Under the pieces are notes generated by a model. It searched no databases, was not told where the DNA came from, and saw only the letters and a program-made list of their open reading frames with translations. Below are positions 36,805-45,818 of a stretch of 64,000 nucleotides of DNA, in pieces. A program made the translations under genes and the position numbers. Each line of letters opens with the position of its first letter. Position 1 is the first letter of the stretch. Location: assembly GCA_002366565.1 (NCBI GenBank), contig DFBJ01000009.1, positions 434,001 through 498,000 of the forward strand. The letters are read 5' to 3'. This DNA comes from Bacteriovoracaceae bacterium UBA3083. GTDB taxonomy: Bacteria; Bdellovibrionota; Bacteriovoracia; Bacteriovoracales; Bacteriovoracaceae.

Positions 36805-37359
36805 GTATTTCTCTAAGAGATTAAGCATATCTTTGTTGAATTGAGATTTCGCTATATCTTTAGCACTTCTACCGTCTTTATCTTTTATTTCTATTTTTGC
36901 ACCTTTTCCAATTAGTTCTTTAGCAATCTCTTTTCTTCCAAATAGAGATGCGTACATTAGCGCTGTTTGGCTTGCTTTATTCTCTTGATTTACATCACAG
37001 TCAGTAGACATGAGCTTGTAGGCTACTTTAATGTTTCCTTTGAATATTGCGCCCATTAGAGCTGTGTTACCACGTTTATCTTTAGTACATGCATTGGCAC
37101 CATTATCTAGAAGCCTAGTTACTAATTTCTCATGACCATAGTATGCAGCAAAAATAAGAGGAGTATAACCTTTCTCATCTTGAACATTTAAGTTCCCACC
37201 ATATTTAATATACTCATCGATTAGCTTTTGATTATCTTGTTTAGCTGCTTCTGTAACCATTTTAATTAACTTAGCTTTAGAGTTTATTTTCTCTGAAGCA
37301 AATGAGTTTGAACTTAAAAATAGGCTTAGTAAGATTATTAAAAAAGATTTTAGTTTCAT
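36793..37359 (-). CDS. ankB: Exported ankyrin-repeat protein, catalase partner (AnkB-like)
   Basis: A 188-residue protein. The start is at the ATG at 37359 with AAAGGAA 7 bases upstream and a signal peptide ending at SFASE; an upstream in-frame ATG has neither. Four or five ankyrin repeats follow, for example KGYTPLIFAAYYGHEKLVTRLL, RGNTALMGAIFKGNIKV and ASQTALMYASLFGRKEIAKELI. In Pseudomonas a periplasmic AnkB next to katB is needed for full catalase activity; the same order is seen here, 64 bases downstream of the catalase. Confidence 0.85.
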   Translation of the reverse strand: MKLKSFLIILLSLFLSSNSFASEKINSKAKLIKMVTEAAKQDNQKLIDEYIKYGGNLNVQDEKGYTPLIFAAYYGHEKLVTRLLDNGANACTKDKRGNTALMGAIFKGNIKVAYKLMSTDCDVNQENKASQTALMYASLFGRKEIAKELIGKGAKIEIKDKDGRSAKDIAKSQFNKDMLNLLEKYSAR

Positions 37360-37423
37360 AACATTTCCTTTGAATTCTGGCGCAGTATAGGAGGGGAGAT
37401 ATCCCCTCCTTGAATTCATTTAC

Positions 37424-38989
37424 TTAGTTTTTAACTTTTTCGACTACAGCTAAAACATCTTTGATTTTAGTTTTTGTTGCTTTTGCTAACTCTGTTCCAT
37501 AGTCTTTGTCTGCGGCATATGCGTATGAAACCATTTGTAAAACAATCTTTTTGTTATTGATTTGATTCATTGTATCTGCAAAGTTTTTGATTAGATGTTT
37601 CTTATCAAAATCACTATAGCTTCTAAATGTTTCACCTGCTTGTTTGAAGTTTTGAGTTTTACTTATCATCTTCTGTTGAGTTGTTCCTGATAGTTTGTGG
37701 TTGCTGTATCTATAAGTCGTATCTTCATGTAATTCACCACGATCTCTATTTAAGCTTCCATCAAATCCATTTGGTTGATAGTTTACATGCTCTTGGTTTG
37801 CAACTCTTGTTGAGTAAGAACCATCTTGAGCGTACGTGTTTATTTCAACCTTTGCTCTATTTACTGGTAAGTATTGGTAGTTAACACCTAGTCTGTACCT
37901 CTGAGTATCAGAGTATGAGAATAGTCTTCCTTGAAGTAGTCTATCTTCCGAAGGCTCAATTCCTGGAACAAATACTGCTGGTGAAAATGCTGATTGCTCT
38001 GTGAATTGGAAGAAATTCTTTGGAACTTTATTTAATGTCATAATTCCTAGAGTTGAACACTTAACTAGCTCCATGTTACAGTTCCAATCTTTTGTTGCAT
38101 CTAGTGGGTTGAAATCATTCTTAGCAAGATCTGACTCTTCCATCACTAGACCTACTAATTCCCAAGAAGGGTAGTTACCTTTTTTGATATTTTCGTAGAG
38201 ATCATTTGTCAGGTGAGAGAAGTCTTTCCCTTGGACTGCATTGGCCTCTTCTTGTGTAAGGTTCTTAATACCTTGCTTTGATTTCCATCTAAATTTTACA
38301 TATCTAACATCATTGTCTTTATTTACAAATTTATAAGCATGTACTCCGTTACCATCCATCTTTCTAAGACTTGCAGGAGTTCCTTTGTTTGAAAAGAGGT
38401 GAGTCCACATGTGAATACTTTCTGGGTGATGTGCCATAAAATCAAAAATTCTATTAGCATCTTGTTTGTTAGTTTTTGGGTCTGGTTTTAATGAATTCAC
38501 CATGTCTGGGAACTTCATAGCATCTCGTATAAAGAAGACTGGCAAGTTATTTCCAACAAGATCCCAATTTCCTTCATCGGTATAGAATTTAGTAGCAAAA
38601 CCTCTAGGGTCTCTTAGAGTTTCTGGTGATCCCTTTGAGTGAATTACAGATGAGAATCTAACAAATACTGGTGTTTGTTTATTTTTCTTACTTAGTAAAG
38701 ATGCTCTCGTTAGGTTTTTAAAGTTACCGTACGACTTAAATACACCATGAGCACCAGTTCCTCGTGCATGAACTACTCTCTCTGGTATTCTCATTCTATC
38801 AAAGCGAGCGAGCTTTTCTATTAAGTGAGCATCTTCTAATAAGACTCCACCATTTGGCCCTGCTGTTTTTGAATTCTGGTTATCTCCAACTGGAGCTCCA
38901 GTTTCTCTTGTTAATGTATCTGCATAAATACTTGGTGTGAGTAAGATAGAAGCGACTGCTAATCTGTTTATCATTTTTGATATGCTCAT
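37424..38989 (-). CDS. katB: Periplasmic haem catalase (KatB-type)
   Basis: A 521-residue monofunctional catalase converting hydrogen peroxide to water and oxygen. A signal peptide (about 1-23, ending SIYA) sends it to the periplasm. The catalytic histidine is in ERVVHARGTGAHG (about 73), the asparagine in WDLVGNNLPVFFIRDAMKFPD, and the haem-ligand tyrosine in RLFSYSDTQRYRLG (about 358). The length is typical of small-subunit catalases. GGAGG precedes the ATG. It is the first gene of a two-gene unit with ankB. Confidence 0.93.
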   Translation of the reverse strand: MSISKMINRLAVASILLTPSIYADTLTRETGAPVGDNQNSKTAGPNGGVLLEDAHLIEKLARFDRMRIPERVVHARGTGAHGVFKSYGNFKNLTRASLLSKKNKQTPVFVRFSSVIHSKGSPETLRDPRGFATKFYTDEGNWDLVGNNLPVFFIRDAMKFPDMVNSLKPDPKTNKQDANRIFDFMAHHPESIHMWTHLFSNKGTPASLRKMDGNGVHAYKFVNKDNDVRYVKFRWKSKQGIKNLTQEEANAVQGKDFSHLTNDLYENIKKGNYPSWELVGLVMEESDLAKNDFNPLDATKDWNCNMELVKCSTLGIMTLNKVPKNFFQFTEQSAFSPAVFVPGIEPSEDRLLQGRLFSYSDTQRYRLGVNYQYLPVNRAKVEINTYAQDGSYSTRVANQEHVNYQPNGFDGSLNRDRGELHEDTTYRYSNHKLSGTTQQKMISKTQNFKQAGETFRSYSDFDKKHLIKNFADTMNQINNKKIVLQMVSYAYAADKDYGTELAKATKTKIKDVLAVVEKVKN

Positions 38990-39010
38990 AATATCCTCCG
39001 TTTGTATGTC

Positions 39011-39029
39011 ATATTATTTATAATAATAT
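39011..39029. promoter_or_regulatory. AT-rich palindrome (PerR/Fur-box-like) before katB
   Basis: ATATTATTTATAATAATAT is a perfect 8-3-8 palindrome 22-40 bases upstream of the katB start. It resembles PerR boxes (TTATAATNATTATAA) that control catalase genes, but the sequence is so AT-rich that chance is not excluded. Confidence 0.4.
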
Positions 39030-39108
39030 TTTCGTACATAACGGAGATAGAGTATAATCGTATATTTTTATATCTTAATAGTTATTATCTATTAGTCTTT
39101 TAAGGTGC

Positions 39109-39897
39109 TTAGCTGAAAAAGATCATTTTTACAGCAATAATTGATAGAAATATTGCAAAACCCTTTCTCATCTTCTCTTGTGGAAGTTTGTGAGAAAGCT
39201 TTGCTCCTAAGTGTGCAAAAAATGAACTTGTTAAGATTACTCCAAAGAAGGCCGGAAGGTAGATGTAGCCAAGACTTTGTTCAGGTAGTGCGCTAACTTT
39301 TAAGCCAGATACGATATAAGAGATACTACCTACAATTGAAATAGGTAAGCCTAGAGCTGCTGAGACTCCAACTGCTTTCTTCATTGAGAAGCCACGCCAA
39401 GAAAGAAAAGGGATACTTATTGTGCCACCACCAATTCCAAGAATTGCAGATTTGAAACCAATTACTGCTCCCACAATTGAATAAAGAACAATAGACGTCT
39501 CTTTTTCTACTTTATCTATTTTGACATCTAGAAACATCTTTAGTGAAACGAGAACAACATATACTGAGAATATAGTTTCTAGAAGACTTGCTGAAAGCTT
39601 ACTAGAGACTAATCCACCCGAGTAAGTTCCAATGATTAATGGAATTAAGATTTTTCGCACAATACTCCAATCTATGCCACCTCTTCTATGATGACTAAAT
39701 ACTGAATTTGATGCTGTTATAACGATAATAGAGAGTGATGTACCTATGGCCATGTGAATTGCGAGGTCTGGTGAGAACCCAAGAAATCTAAAACAAAATA
39801 GGAGAGTAGGAACAATTACTAGTCCACCTCCGATTCCAAAAAGTCCCGAAAGAGTTCCCGCAAATACACCAAGTAGTAAATATATTAAATATGTCAT
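39109..39897 (-). CDS. TauE/SafE-type anion (sulfite/sulfonate) transporter
   Basis: A 262-residue inner-membrane protein with about eight helices and the two internal repeats of the TauE/SafE family: GLFGIGGGLVIVPTLLF near the N terminus and SAILGIGGGTISIPFLSW in the middle. Members move sulfite, sulfoacetate or similar anions. It overlaps rlmM by 4 bases and is probably co-transcribed with it, an odd pairing. Confidence 0.85.
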   Translation of the reverse strand: MTYLIYLLLGVFAGTLSGLFGIGGGLVIVPTLLFCFRFLGFSPDLAIHMAIGTSLSIIVITASNSVFSHHRRGGIDWSIVRKILIPLIIGTYSGGLVSSKLSASLLETIFSVYVVLVSLKMFLDVKIDKVEKETSIVLYSIVGAVIGFKSAILGIGGGTISIPFLSWRGFSMKKAVGVSAALGLPISIVGSISYIVSGLKVSALPEQSLGYIYLPAFFGVILTSSFFAHLGAKLSHKLPQEKMRKGFAIFLSIIAVKMIFFS

Positions 39898-40913
39898 ACT
39901 CTCTCTCTTCCCATAATTGTAACTTCATTCTTATTGGCATTTAGTTGCTTTAAGATAATTTGAAAATCACATTGGTCTGCTAGCTTTTTAAATTCTTCAA
40001 GAACATGGTATCCATCTTTTCCTTGAAACTTAATAGTGAAAATAAAATTTCTACAAAGTTTACCAAGTACCCATGTCGTAATTAATTCTATAACTCTATC
40101 TGGTGTAGAGATAATATCTGACACTGACCAGTCAAGAGTTTCCTCTGGTCTATATTTAAATGCATCAGTTTGAAGAAATTGAACTTTCTCATCTACCATT
40201 AAATCTTCACGAAGCTCTGATCGATCAATTGCTATGACACTTGCACCGTTTTTTCGTGCAATGTAAGTCCAGCCACCCGGACAAGCTCCTAAGTCTATCA
40301 ATGTTTGATTTTCTGAGATTTTAGTTCCGAGAATTTCTTGTGCTTCAACTATCTTTTTAAATGCCCTTGAAGGTGCCTTCTTATCATCTTCAACATTGTT
40401 GAATCCTCCTACATAGGGAGAGTAAAGAGAGTTATATTCAGAGACCTCTTCTGATGTTTGTACTGATAGAATAACAGAGCGGTCATCTAGCAGCATGACT
40501 TGGACAATGGCCAACGATCGATCAAATTTCTTTCTAAGAATTCGTATTTTATTTTTTCTTAAGTTCTTATGAATCTTATCTTTTAGTATTTCAGCACGTC
40601 CTGTCTCTAGGACTCCATACTTATTAGTCATACTGAAAACATGTAAATTAATAGATTCTTCAGGATTAATCTTTTTACAGATTGAATCTACTAGTGCTTG
40701 AGCTTGTTTAGATATTGAATCTTCAGGGATTTGTTCAGTATTTATTAATGCTGTAGTTGAGAAGGCTAAGTATTTACCTTTTAAATCTAGTTCTGAGGAT
40801 ACTTTTAAAATAGGTAACCCAGAAACTTCCTTTGAATCAGTGTTATAGCTATTTTGAATTTCTTCTTTTAATGGACCAAGCCAATCTAGATTTTTTGCTA
40901 AAATATAATGCAA
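39894..40913 (-). CDS. rlmM: RlmM-like 23S rRNA C2498 2'-O-methyltransferase (FtsJ fold)
   Basis: A 339-residue enzyme. The C-terminal half is an FtsJ-type Rossmann methyltransferase: KAPSRAFKKIVEA (first catalytic Lys), LIDLGACPGGWTYIA (SAM loop), VSDIISTPDRV (catalytic Asp), FTIKFQGKDGYHVLEEF (Lys and Glu). The N-terminal half corresponds to the THUMP-like part of RlmM. The order and the DLGACPGGWT loop point to RlmM (methylation of C2498 in 23S rRNA) over RrmJ. The start is a normal ATG. Confidence 0.8.
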   Translation of the reverse strand: MHYILAKNLDWLGPLKEEIQNSYNTDSKEVSGLPILKVSSELDLKGKYLAFSTTALINTEQIPEDSISKQAQALVDSICKKINPEESINLHVFSMTNKYGVLETGRAEILKDKIHKNLRKNKIRILRKKFDRSLAIVQVMLLDDRSVILSVQTSEEVSEYNSLYSPYVGGFNNVEDDKKAPSRAFKKIVEAQEILGTKISENQTLIDLGACPGGWTYIARKNGASVIAIDRSELREDLMVDEKVQFLQTDAFKYRPEETLDWSVSDIISTPDRVIELITTWVLGKLCRNFIFTIKFQGKDGYHVLEEFKKLADQCDFQIILKQLNANKNEVTIMGRERV

Positions 40914-40992
40914 GACTACTCCCGAACAATTGAATTAATTAAATTTAACACTATATTTTTAAATTAACGAGAATTAATGATAAAGTTATTAA

Positions 40993-41451
40993 ATGGCGAT
41001 TAGATTAATTGATAATAAACTATCGGTTTTAACTTCTAGACTTACCTTGGTCTTTTGCTTGATTGTATTTCTCGCAGGACTGTATCAATGTTACTTGTAT
41101 TTTATTGGTGATAATTATGATCTATTTGGAATCGTCATTTCTCTACTTCTGCCATTTGTCGTTGTAAATTTTATTTATCCTAGAAAAATAGAAATCAAAA
41201 TCTCTTCAGACTTAAAAATTCATATATCCTTTTTAATGAGAGAGAAAATCCTTAGATTCAAAACTTCTGAAATTAAAGAGGTTTCACTTACAAGGACTCG
41301 TGGAGGACAATCATCAAGAAATTATGCTCTAAAAATTGCTTTTCATAATGACATGCATAAGAGTATCTCTCTATTTTCAAAGTTTACTTCTAAGAAAGAG
41401 AGGGAAGGAGTAGAGTCTTTTATAAGAAAAATAAATCTAAGCCTTAGATAG
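40993..41451 (+). CDS. Two-helix membrane protein of unknown function
   Basis: A 152-residue protein with two adjacent N-terminal membrane helices (about 17-37 and 47-64) and a C-terminal soluble region with beta strands and a helix (KIEIKISSDLKIHISF ... FTSKKEREGVESFIRKI). The layout is like bacterial PH-domain (DUF304-type) membrane proteins, but this is a weak resemblance. It stands alone between divergent rlmM and the di-haem peroxidase gene. Confidence 0.6.
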   Translation: MAIRLIDNKLSVLTSRLTLVFCLIVFLAGLYQCYLYFIGDNYDLFGIVISLLLPFVVVNFIYPRKIEIKISSDLKIHISFLMREKILRFKTSEIKEVSLTRTRGGQSSRNYALKIAFHNDMHKSISLFSKFTSKKEREGVESFIRKINLSLR

Positions 41452-41481
41452 CGCATCGCAAGAGTCCTAGTATGAGATTTT

Positions 41482-41497
41482 GTTTGACTACTCAAAC
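41482..41497. promoter_or_regulatory. Inverted repeat upstream of the di-haem peroxidase gene
   Basis: GTTTGA-CTAC-TCAAAC is a perfect 6-4-6 inverted repeat ending 45 bases before the ATG. It resembles but does not equal the FNR-type TTGAT-N4-ATCAA boxes near 45.8 and 46.4 kb (outer pairs match, inner T/A pair absent). It is a candidate Crp/Fnr-family site. Confidence 0.35.
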
Positions 41498-41542
41498 TCT
41501 GGGCCCATAAAATTTCCGTCTTTAACTATACGGGATATCAAA

Positions 41543-42838
41543 ATGCTTTTTAAGTTCATCTTAATTCAATCGGTTATTATTTTCTCTGCAAGCGCTAAAT
41601 CCATTTTAGATACAAGACTTCAGTCTTATATTAAAACATTTCAATTGAGTTCTGTTGAAAAGCCTACAGGGCTAAACGATGTAAAATACATTCTAGGTGA
41701 AAAGCTATTCTTTGATAATGAGCTATCTGGAAATAGAAATATTAGTTGTTCTACATGTCATGATCCTAAGCTTGGTTCTGGTGATGCTCTTGCTTTGCCT
41801 ATCGGTGAAGGAGGAGAGGGGATTGGAGAGAGTAGAGTTGCTAATTCTATGAAGCAAGTTATCTCTAGAAACTCACCTCCTCTTTATAATTTAGGTCACG
41901 ATAAAATGAGTTTTTTATTTTGGGATGGAAGGGTTCATTACAGAAAAGATTGGGATGTCTACAATACTCCTTCTGAGGTTTTAAATGGTGACTATCCGGA
42001 GAGATGGGACATTACTGAGGCCTTAGGAGGTGCGCTTGCTGCACAGGCTCTTTTCCCTATTCTTGATCATTCCGAAATGAGAGGTGATAAGGGAAGTAAC
42101 GAAATCGCTAATGCTAAGAGTGATGAAGATGCTTGGGCCCTTTTGATGAAGAGACTTCTGAGTATAGATGAATATAGAGAACTATTTTCAAAAGCTTATC
42201 CCGAGTCCGAAGTTTTAAATATTGGACACCTTGGAAATGCTCTCGCGCACTTTCAAAAACATCGCTTTGCTGTATATGACACTCCGTGGGATGATTATTT
42301 AAGAGGCAAGGAAGAGTCCTTGAATGAAAAAGCTAAAAGAGGAGCTCTTGTATTCTTTGAAGGTGGGCTTTGTATTCGTTGTCATAATAGCACTCTGTTA
42401 GGTGGCTTTGCATTTGAGGGAGTCGCTGCCCCTCAGACTGGTCCAGGTAAGGATGTAAAACATAATGATGAAGGTAGATTTTTAATTACAAAAAATGAAA
42501 TGGACCGCTACCATTTCAGAGTACCACCTCTTCGTAATGTTGCCCTAACAGCGCCATACTTTCATTCAGGAGCCTATGAAACATTAGATGATGTTATTGA
42601 ACATTACCGAAATGGTTCTAGGGCAATTGATAATTACAATGGTGAATGGTTGGATAGTTTATTCAATATAAATTATCCAGAAAAATTATTTGTAGAAACT
42701 AATAGATATATGATTTTTAAAAAGAAAGAGAATGCCCACCCTTTAATTTCGGGACAAATCATTCGTATGAGTGATTCTCAAAAGAATGATCTTCTATACT
42801 TTTTAGAAAATTCTCTAACTGGATCACTTAGAGATTAA
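41543..42838 (+). CDS. Di-haem cytochrome c peroxidase (CcpA/MauG family)
   Basis: A 431-residue periplasmic enzyme that reduces hydrogen peroxide with electrons from cytochrome c. The start is at the ATG at 41543, with GGGA 7 bases upstream and a signal peptide ending SASAK; an earlier in-frame TTG has no such signal. Haem-binding CSTCH lies near residue 60 and CIRCH near 270; LFFDNELSG and VPPLRNVALTAPYFHSGAYETLDDVIEHY are family landmarks. The distance between the haems fits the family. It complements the catalase at 37424-38989 as a second periplasmic peroxide defence. Confidence 0.92.
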   Translation: MLFKFILIQSVIIFSASAKSILDTRLQSYIKTFQLSSVEKPTGLNDVKYILGEKLFFDNELSGNRNISCSTCHDPKLGSGDALALPIGEGGEGIGESRVANSMKQVISRNSPPLYNLGHDKMSFLFWDGRVHYRKDWDVYNTPSEVLNGDYPERWDITEALGGALAAQALFPILDHSEMRGDKGSNEIANAKSDEDAWALLMKRLLSIDEYRELFSKAYPESEVLNIGHLGNALAHFQKHRFAVYDTPWDDYLRGKEESLNEKAKRGALVFFEGGLCIRCHNSTLLGGFAFEGVAAPQTGPGKDVKHNDEGRFLITKNEMDRYHFRVPPLRNVALTAPYFHSGAYETLDDVIEHYRNGSRAIDNYNGEWLDSLFNINYPEKLFVETNRYMIFKKKENAHPLISGQIIRMSDSQKNDLLYFLENSLTGSLRD

Positions 42839-42904
42839 TCGCTATGGCCATTACCTTTAAGTATTTCTATAATCACCATTTTTAAATCTAACAGGGGAGT
42901 TTCG

Positions 42905-43606
42905 ATGAATAAGAGTTTAATTACAAATGTGCTTTCAGTGCTACTCATCGGTTTGGGATTTATATCTCCAATATATCCAGATGTTATTAAAACAATGGGG
43001 CTATACTCATTCTCTGGAGCTATTACTAACTGGCTAGCAATTCATATGCTTTTTGAAAAAGTTCCAGGACTCTACGGATCAGGAATAATTACTGAACGTT
43101 TCCAAGAGTTTAAAGGTGCGATTAGATCAATGATTATGAATCAATTTTTTACAAAAGAGAATTTTGAAAAATTTATGAGTTCAAACTCTGGTGGACTAGT
43201 AAAAATTGAAGAAGAAACGATTATGCAGACAATTGATTTTGATAAAATCTTCAATAAGCTTAAGCAAGCAATTCTTGAGTCTCCATTTGGTGGAATGCTG
43301 GGGATGTTTGGTGGAGAAGCTGCCCTTGAGCCACTTAAGCCTCAATTTGAAGTTAAGTTTAGAGAAATTATCGCTGATATTATTAAAGACGAGAACTTTA
43401 TCTCAAACCTTACAAAAAGCGGTGAAGGAAGCTCTTCGATTGCTGATAGTATTGAGACAATGGTTGATGGAAGACTAGATGAGCTTACACCTCAAATGGT
43501 TAAAGAAATCATTCAAACAATGATTAAAGAGCACCTTGGTTGGCTTGTTGTTTGGGGTGGTGTTTTCGGTGCTCTAATTGGTCTGATTTCTACTTTAATC
43601 CCTTAG
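42905..43606 (+). CDS. DUF445 (YheB-like) membrane protein
   Basis: A 233-residue protein with N-terminal helices, SFSGAITNWLAIHMLFEKVPGLYGSGIITERFQEFKG (DUF445 hallmark) and a C-terminal membrane helix (LVVWGGVFGALIGLISTLI). The central soluble region is helical. The function of the family is unknown. AGGGGAG precedes the ATG. Confidence 0.82.
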   Translation: MNKSLITNVLSVLLIGLGFISPIYPDVIKTMGLYSFSGAITNWLAIHMLFEKVPGLYGSGIITERFQEFKGAIRSMIMNQFFTKENFEKFMSSNSGGLVKIEEETIMQTIDFDKIFNKLKQAILESPFGGMLGMFGGEAALEPLKPQFEVKFREIIADIIKDENFISNLTKSGEGSSSIADSIETMVDGRLDELTPQMVKEIIQTMIKEHLGWLVVWGGVFGALIGLISTLIP

Positions 43607-44037
43607 TGACTAAAGTAGCTTGAGACTATGTCTTTACTTAGTCCCTGATCCTTAAAGTGCTCTTTTAGATAAAGGGCACTTACGCCAACACTTCCAACCT
43701 TTACAACACCACAGACTTCTCCCTTTAATTCTACAAATCTATAGTTTTTGAGTTGGAATTTAGAGATAGTATCTTTCTTTTTAGCAGAACCAAATGCTGA
43801 TGCAAGTAGTGAAGCACTTACTGAGTTATCCTCTTTAGGAGAGTTCTCATCAATAATCTTTTGAGCTTTTAACATTGAGTTTAAGTCTAATTCTTTAAAT
43901 TCTAGACCGTGCTTTGAAAGAGTGAAGTTATATGGACAGTGGAGACATGAAGTCTTGCAGCACGAGCCACGATTTATTAGGAACTGACTCGTTTTGACTG
44001 AGTCTCCGTCTTCGTTTGTATATGATAATTCTGCCAT
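43603..44037 (-). CDS. DUF5522-like cysteine-motif protein with extra C-terminal domain
   Basis: A 144-residue protein. The first ~45 residues match the short DUF5522 pattern: YTNEDGDSVKTSQFLINRG followed by SCCKTSCLHCPYNF, a clustered-cysteine motif that probably binds metal. The remaining ~95 residues are not part of that family: a low-complexity Ser/Ala stretch, then a small alpha/beta domain (FVELKGEVCGVVKVGSVG). It overlaps the DUF445 gene end by 4 bases and is divergent from the radical SAM gene. Confidence 0.62.
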   Translation of the reverse strand: MAELSYTNEDGDSVKTSQFLINRGSCCKTSCLHCPYNFTLSKHGLEFKELDLNSMLKAQKIIDENSPKEDNSVSASLLASAFGSAKKKDTISKFQLKNYRFVELKGEVCGVVKVGSVGVSALYLKEHFKDQGLSKDIVSSYFSH

Positions 44038-44183
44038 TTATGGCCCCTATTTCTATGTAATCAATAGTTTAATCTATCTTAGAGTGGGAATTAGATCAAT
44101 GCACAGCACATTATAGTCAAATCTCCCTAAGCTATTTTCCTGCGGTTTAAATCATGCTATTAAATGCATTGAGGTAGTAGGTA

Positions 44184-45041
44184 ATGCTAAAGAGAATTTA
44201 TATAGAGATTTCTAATATTTGCAATGTTCAGTGTTCATTCTGTCCTGTTGTTGAACGTGATAAAGAAATCATGTCATTAGAAGAGTTTGAAAAGATTGTA
44301 AGTGAAGCTGCACCACTTGCTGAAGAGATTTGTCTCCACCTTATGGGAGAGCCTCTTGCTCATCCTAAGTTTGAAGAGATTTTAAAAATTACTGAAAAAT
44401 ATAATACTCAGATTCAACTAACTACTAATGGACTTCTATTAAAAAGATTTGAAGACCTTTTGATAACTTCAAAAGCAATTCGTCAGGTGAACTTTTCTTT
44501 GCAGGCGTTTAAAGATAATTTTCCTCACAAGAAGCTAGATGATTACTTACTTCCTATATTAAAGTTTGTTCAAAAAGCACATGCACTAAGGCCAGAGCTC
44601 TACATTAATTTTAGAATGTGGAATCAAGACTCAACTGATAAAGATAATTCAGACATTTTTGAATATGTAGAGAAGTACTTTCAAATTACTATTAATAGAA
44701 ATATTGAAGTTGGCGCAATAAAGTCTAAGAGAGTTTGGAATAGACTATACTTACATTTTGACTCTCGCTTTGAATGGCCTTCACTGGATGGAGAAGTTCA
44801 AGGAAAGCAGGGGCGTTGTAATGGAGTTCTAGGCCATGTAGGTATTCACGCCAATGGGGTAGTTGTTCCTTGTTGTTTAGATAAAGAAGCAATTATAAAT
44901 TTAGGAAACTGTAAGAATGAAGCCTTGTCTGATATCTTAACTAATGAAAGAACAGAGGCGATGAGAAAAGGCTTCCAAAATGGCAAACTCGTAGAAGAGT
45001 TATGCCAAAAATGTACCTATATAAATAGATTTAAAAAGTAG
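44184..45041 (+). CDS. Radical SAM/SPASM domain protein
   Basis: A 285-residue enzyme. The SAM-binding iron-sulfur cluster motif is C13-x3-C17-x2-C20 in ISNICNVQCSFCP; EEICLHLMGEPLAHP and QLTTNGLLL follow as usual. The C-terminal SPASM-like region has GRCNGVLGHVGIHANGVVVPCC, GNCKNEALSDIL and LCQKCTY, cysteines for auxiliary clusters. Such proteins often modify peptides or cofactors, but no precursor peptide is adjacent. It is convergent with the TauE gene. Confidence 0.85.
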   Translation: MLKRIYIEISNICNVQCSFCPVVERDKEIMSLEEFEKIVSEAAPLAEEICLHLMGEPLAHPKFEEILKITEKYNTQIQLTTNGLLLKRFEDLLITSKAIRQVNFSLQAFKDNFPHKKLDDYLLPILKFVQKAHALRPELYINFRMWNQDSTDKDNSDIFEYVEKYFQITINRNIEVGAIKSKRVWNRLYLHFDSRFEWPSLDGEVQGKQGRCNGVLGHVGIHANGVVVPCCLDKEAIINLGNCKNEALSDILTNERTEAMRKGFQNGKLVEELCQKCTYINRFKK

Positions 45042-45759
45042 TTTTCACAATCATAAATACTCCCATTAATAATAAGAAGTATGCAAAGGATGATTTAAGC
45101 TTTTCAGGGTTCGCTTTCTTTGCAATCTTAGAACCTATAATAGAACCAATCGATGCGAATGCTGAAAACTTTAATAGAAAAATCCATGGAATATCTACAA
45201 TTGTTAAGTATTGAATAAATCCTCCTAGAGAATTCATTGCAATTATAAATAGTGATGTCGCTATTGATACTTTAATATTTTGTCGCCCTATAATATTTAA
45301 TGTTGGAACAATTAAAAAACCTCCTCCTACTCCAATTAGTCCTGTTAATACTCCAATGCCTAAAGCACTTAATGCAAAAAATATAAATGGAACGCTTTCT
45401 TTTTGTGATTGAGTCACTTTTTTTCGTAACATGCTAAAAGCTGCAAGTAGTATAATGATAGAGAATAAGATTAATTGAAAATTTGAACTTACAAATTGTG
45501 AAGAGTATGAACCTAGCGAGGTACCTATTAAGGAGAATACTATAAATTGAACTGCAATTTTATAATTGATTATTTTTTCTTTTAGATTACTAAGTACTGC
45601 CGTTGAGCTTGATATTGCAACTATTGCCAAACTCATAGGAATTGATAATTTAAGTGAGAACTCCATTAGATAGGTCAGAATTGGAACTATTAATATTGAT
45701 CCCCCTCCTCCTAGAGTTCCTAATGCTATTCCTGAAAGTAATGCGAGTAAATATGTCAT
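45031..45759 (-). CDS. TauE/SafE-type transporter of the sulfur module
   Basis: A 242-residue inner-membrane protein, about eight helices, with the two half-repeats SGIALGTLGGGGSILIVPIL and GVLTGLIGVGGGFLIVPTL. In bigR-type H2S operons such transporters are thought to export sulfite made by the persulfide dioxygenase. Its promoter has TATAAT at 45777-45782 and an FNR-type box centred 32 bases further upstream, so it should be co-regulated with the blh operon although on the other strand. Confidence 0.86.
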   Translation of the reverse strand: MTYLLALLSGIALGTLGGGGSILIVPILTYLMEFSLKLSIPMSLAIVAISSSTAVLSNLKEKIINYKIAVQFIVFSLIGTSLGSYSSQFVSSNFQLILFSIIILLAAFSMLRKKVTQSQKESVPFIFFALSALGIGVLTGLIGVGGGFLIVPTLNIIGRQNIKVSIATSLFIIAMNSLGGFIQYLTIVDIPWIFLLKFSAFASIGSIIGSKIAKKANPEKLKSSFAYFLLLMGVFMIVKTTF

Positions 45760-45776
45760 TGCTGCTCCCTAACTCT

Positions 45777-45782
45777 ATTATA
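45777..45782 (-). promoter_or_regulatory. -10 element (TATAAT) of the sulfur-module TauE gene
   Basis: On the minus strand TATAAT predicts transcription start near 45770. The FNR-type box centred at 45811.5 is then at about -41.5, the class II activator position. Confidence 0.65.
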
Positions 45783-45804
45783 GGGGAGGAGATATTTTTA
45801 TTCT

Positions 45805-45818
45805 TTGATACAGATCAA
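45805..45818. promoter_or_regulatory. FNR-type box TTGAT-ACAG-ATCAA
   Basis: A perfect match to the FNR/Anr half-site pair with a 4-base spacer. It overlaps the stop codon of the Crp/Fnr gene and lies 46-59 bases upstream of the TauE start. Confidence 0.75.
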
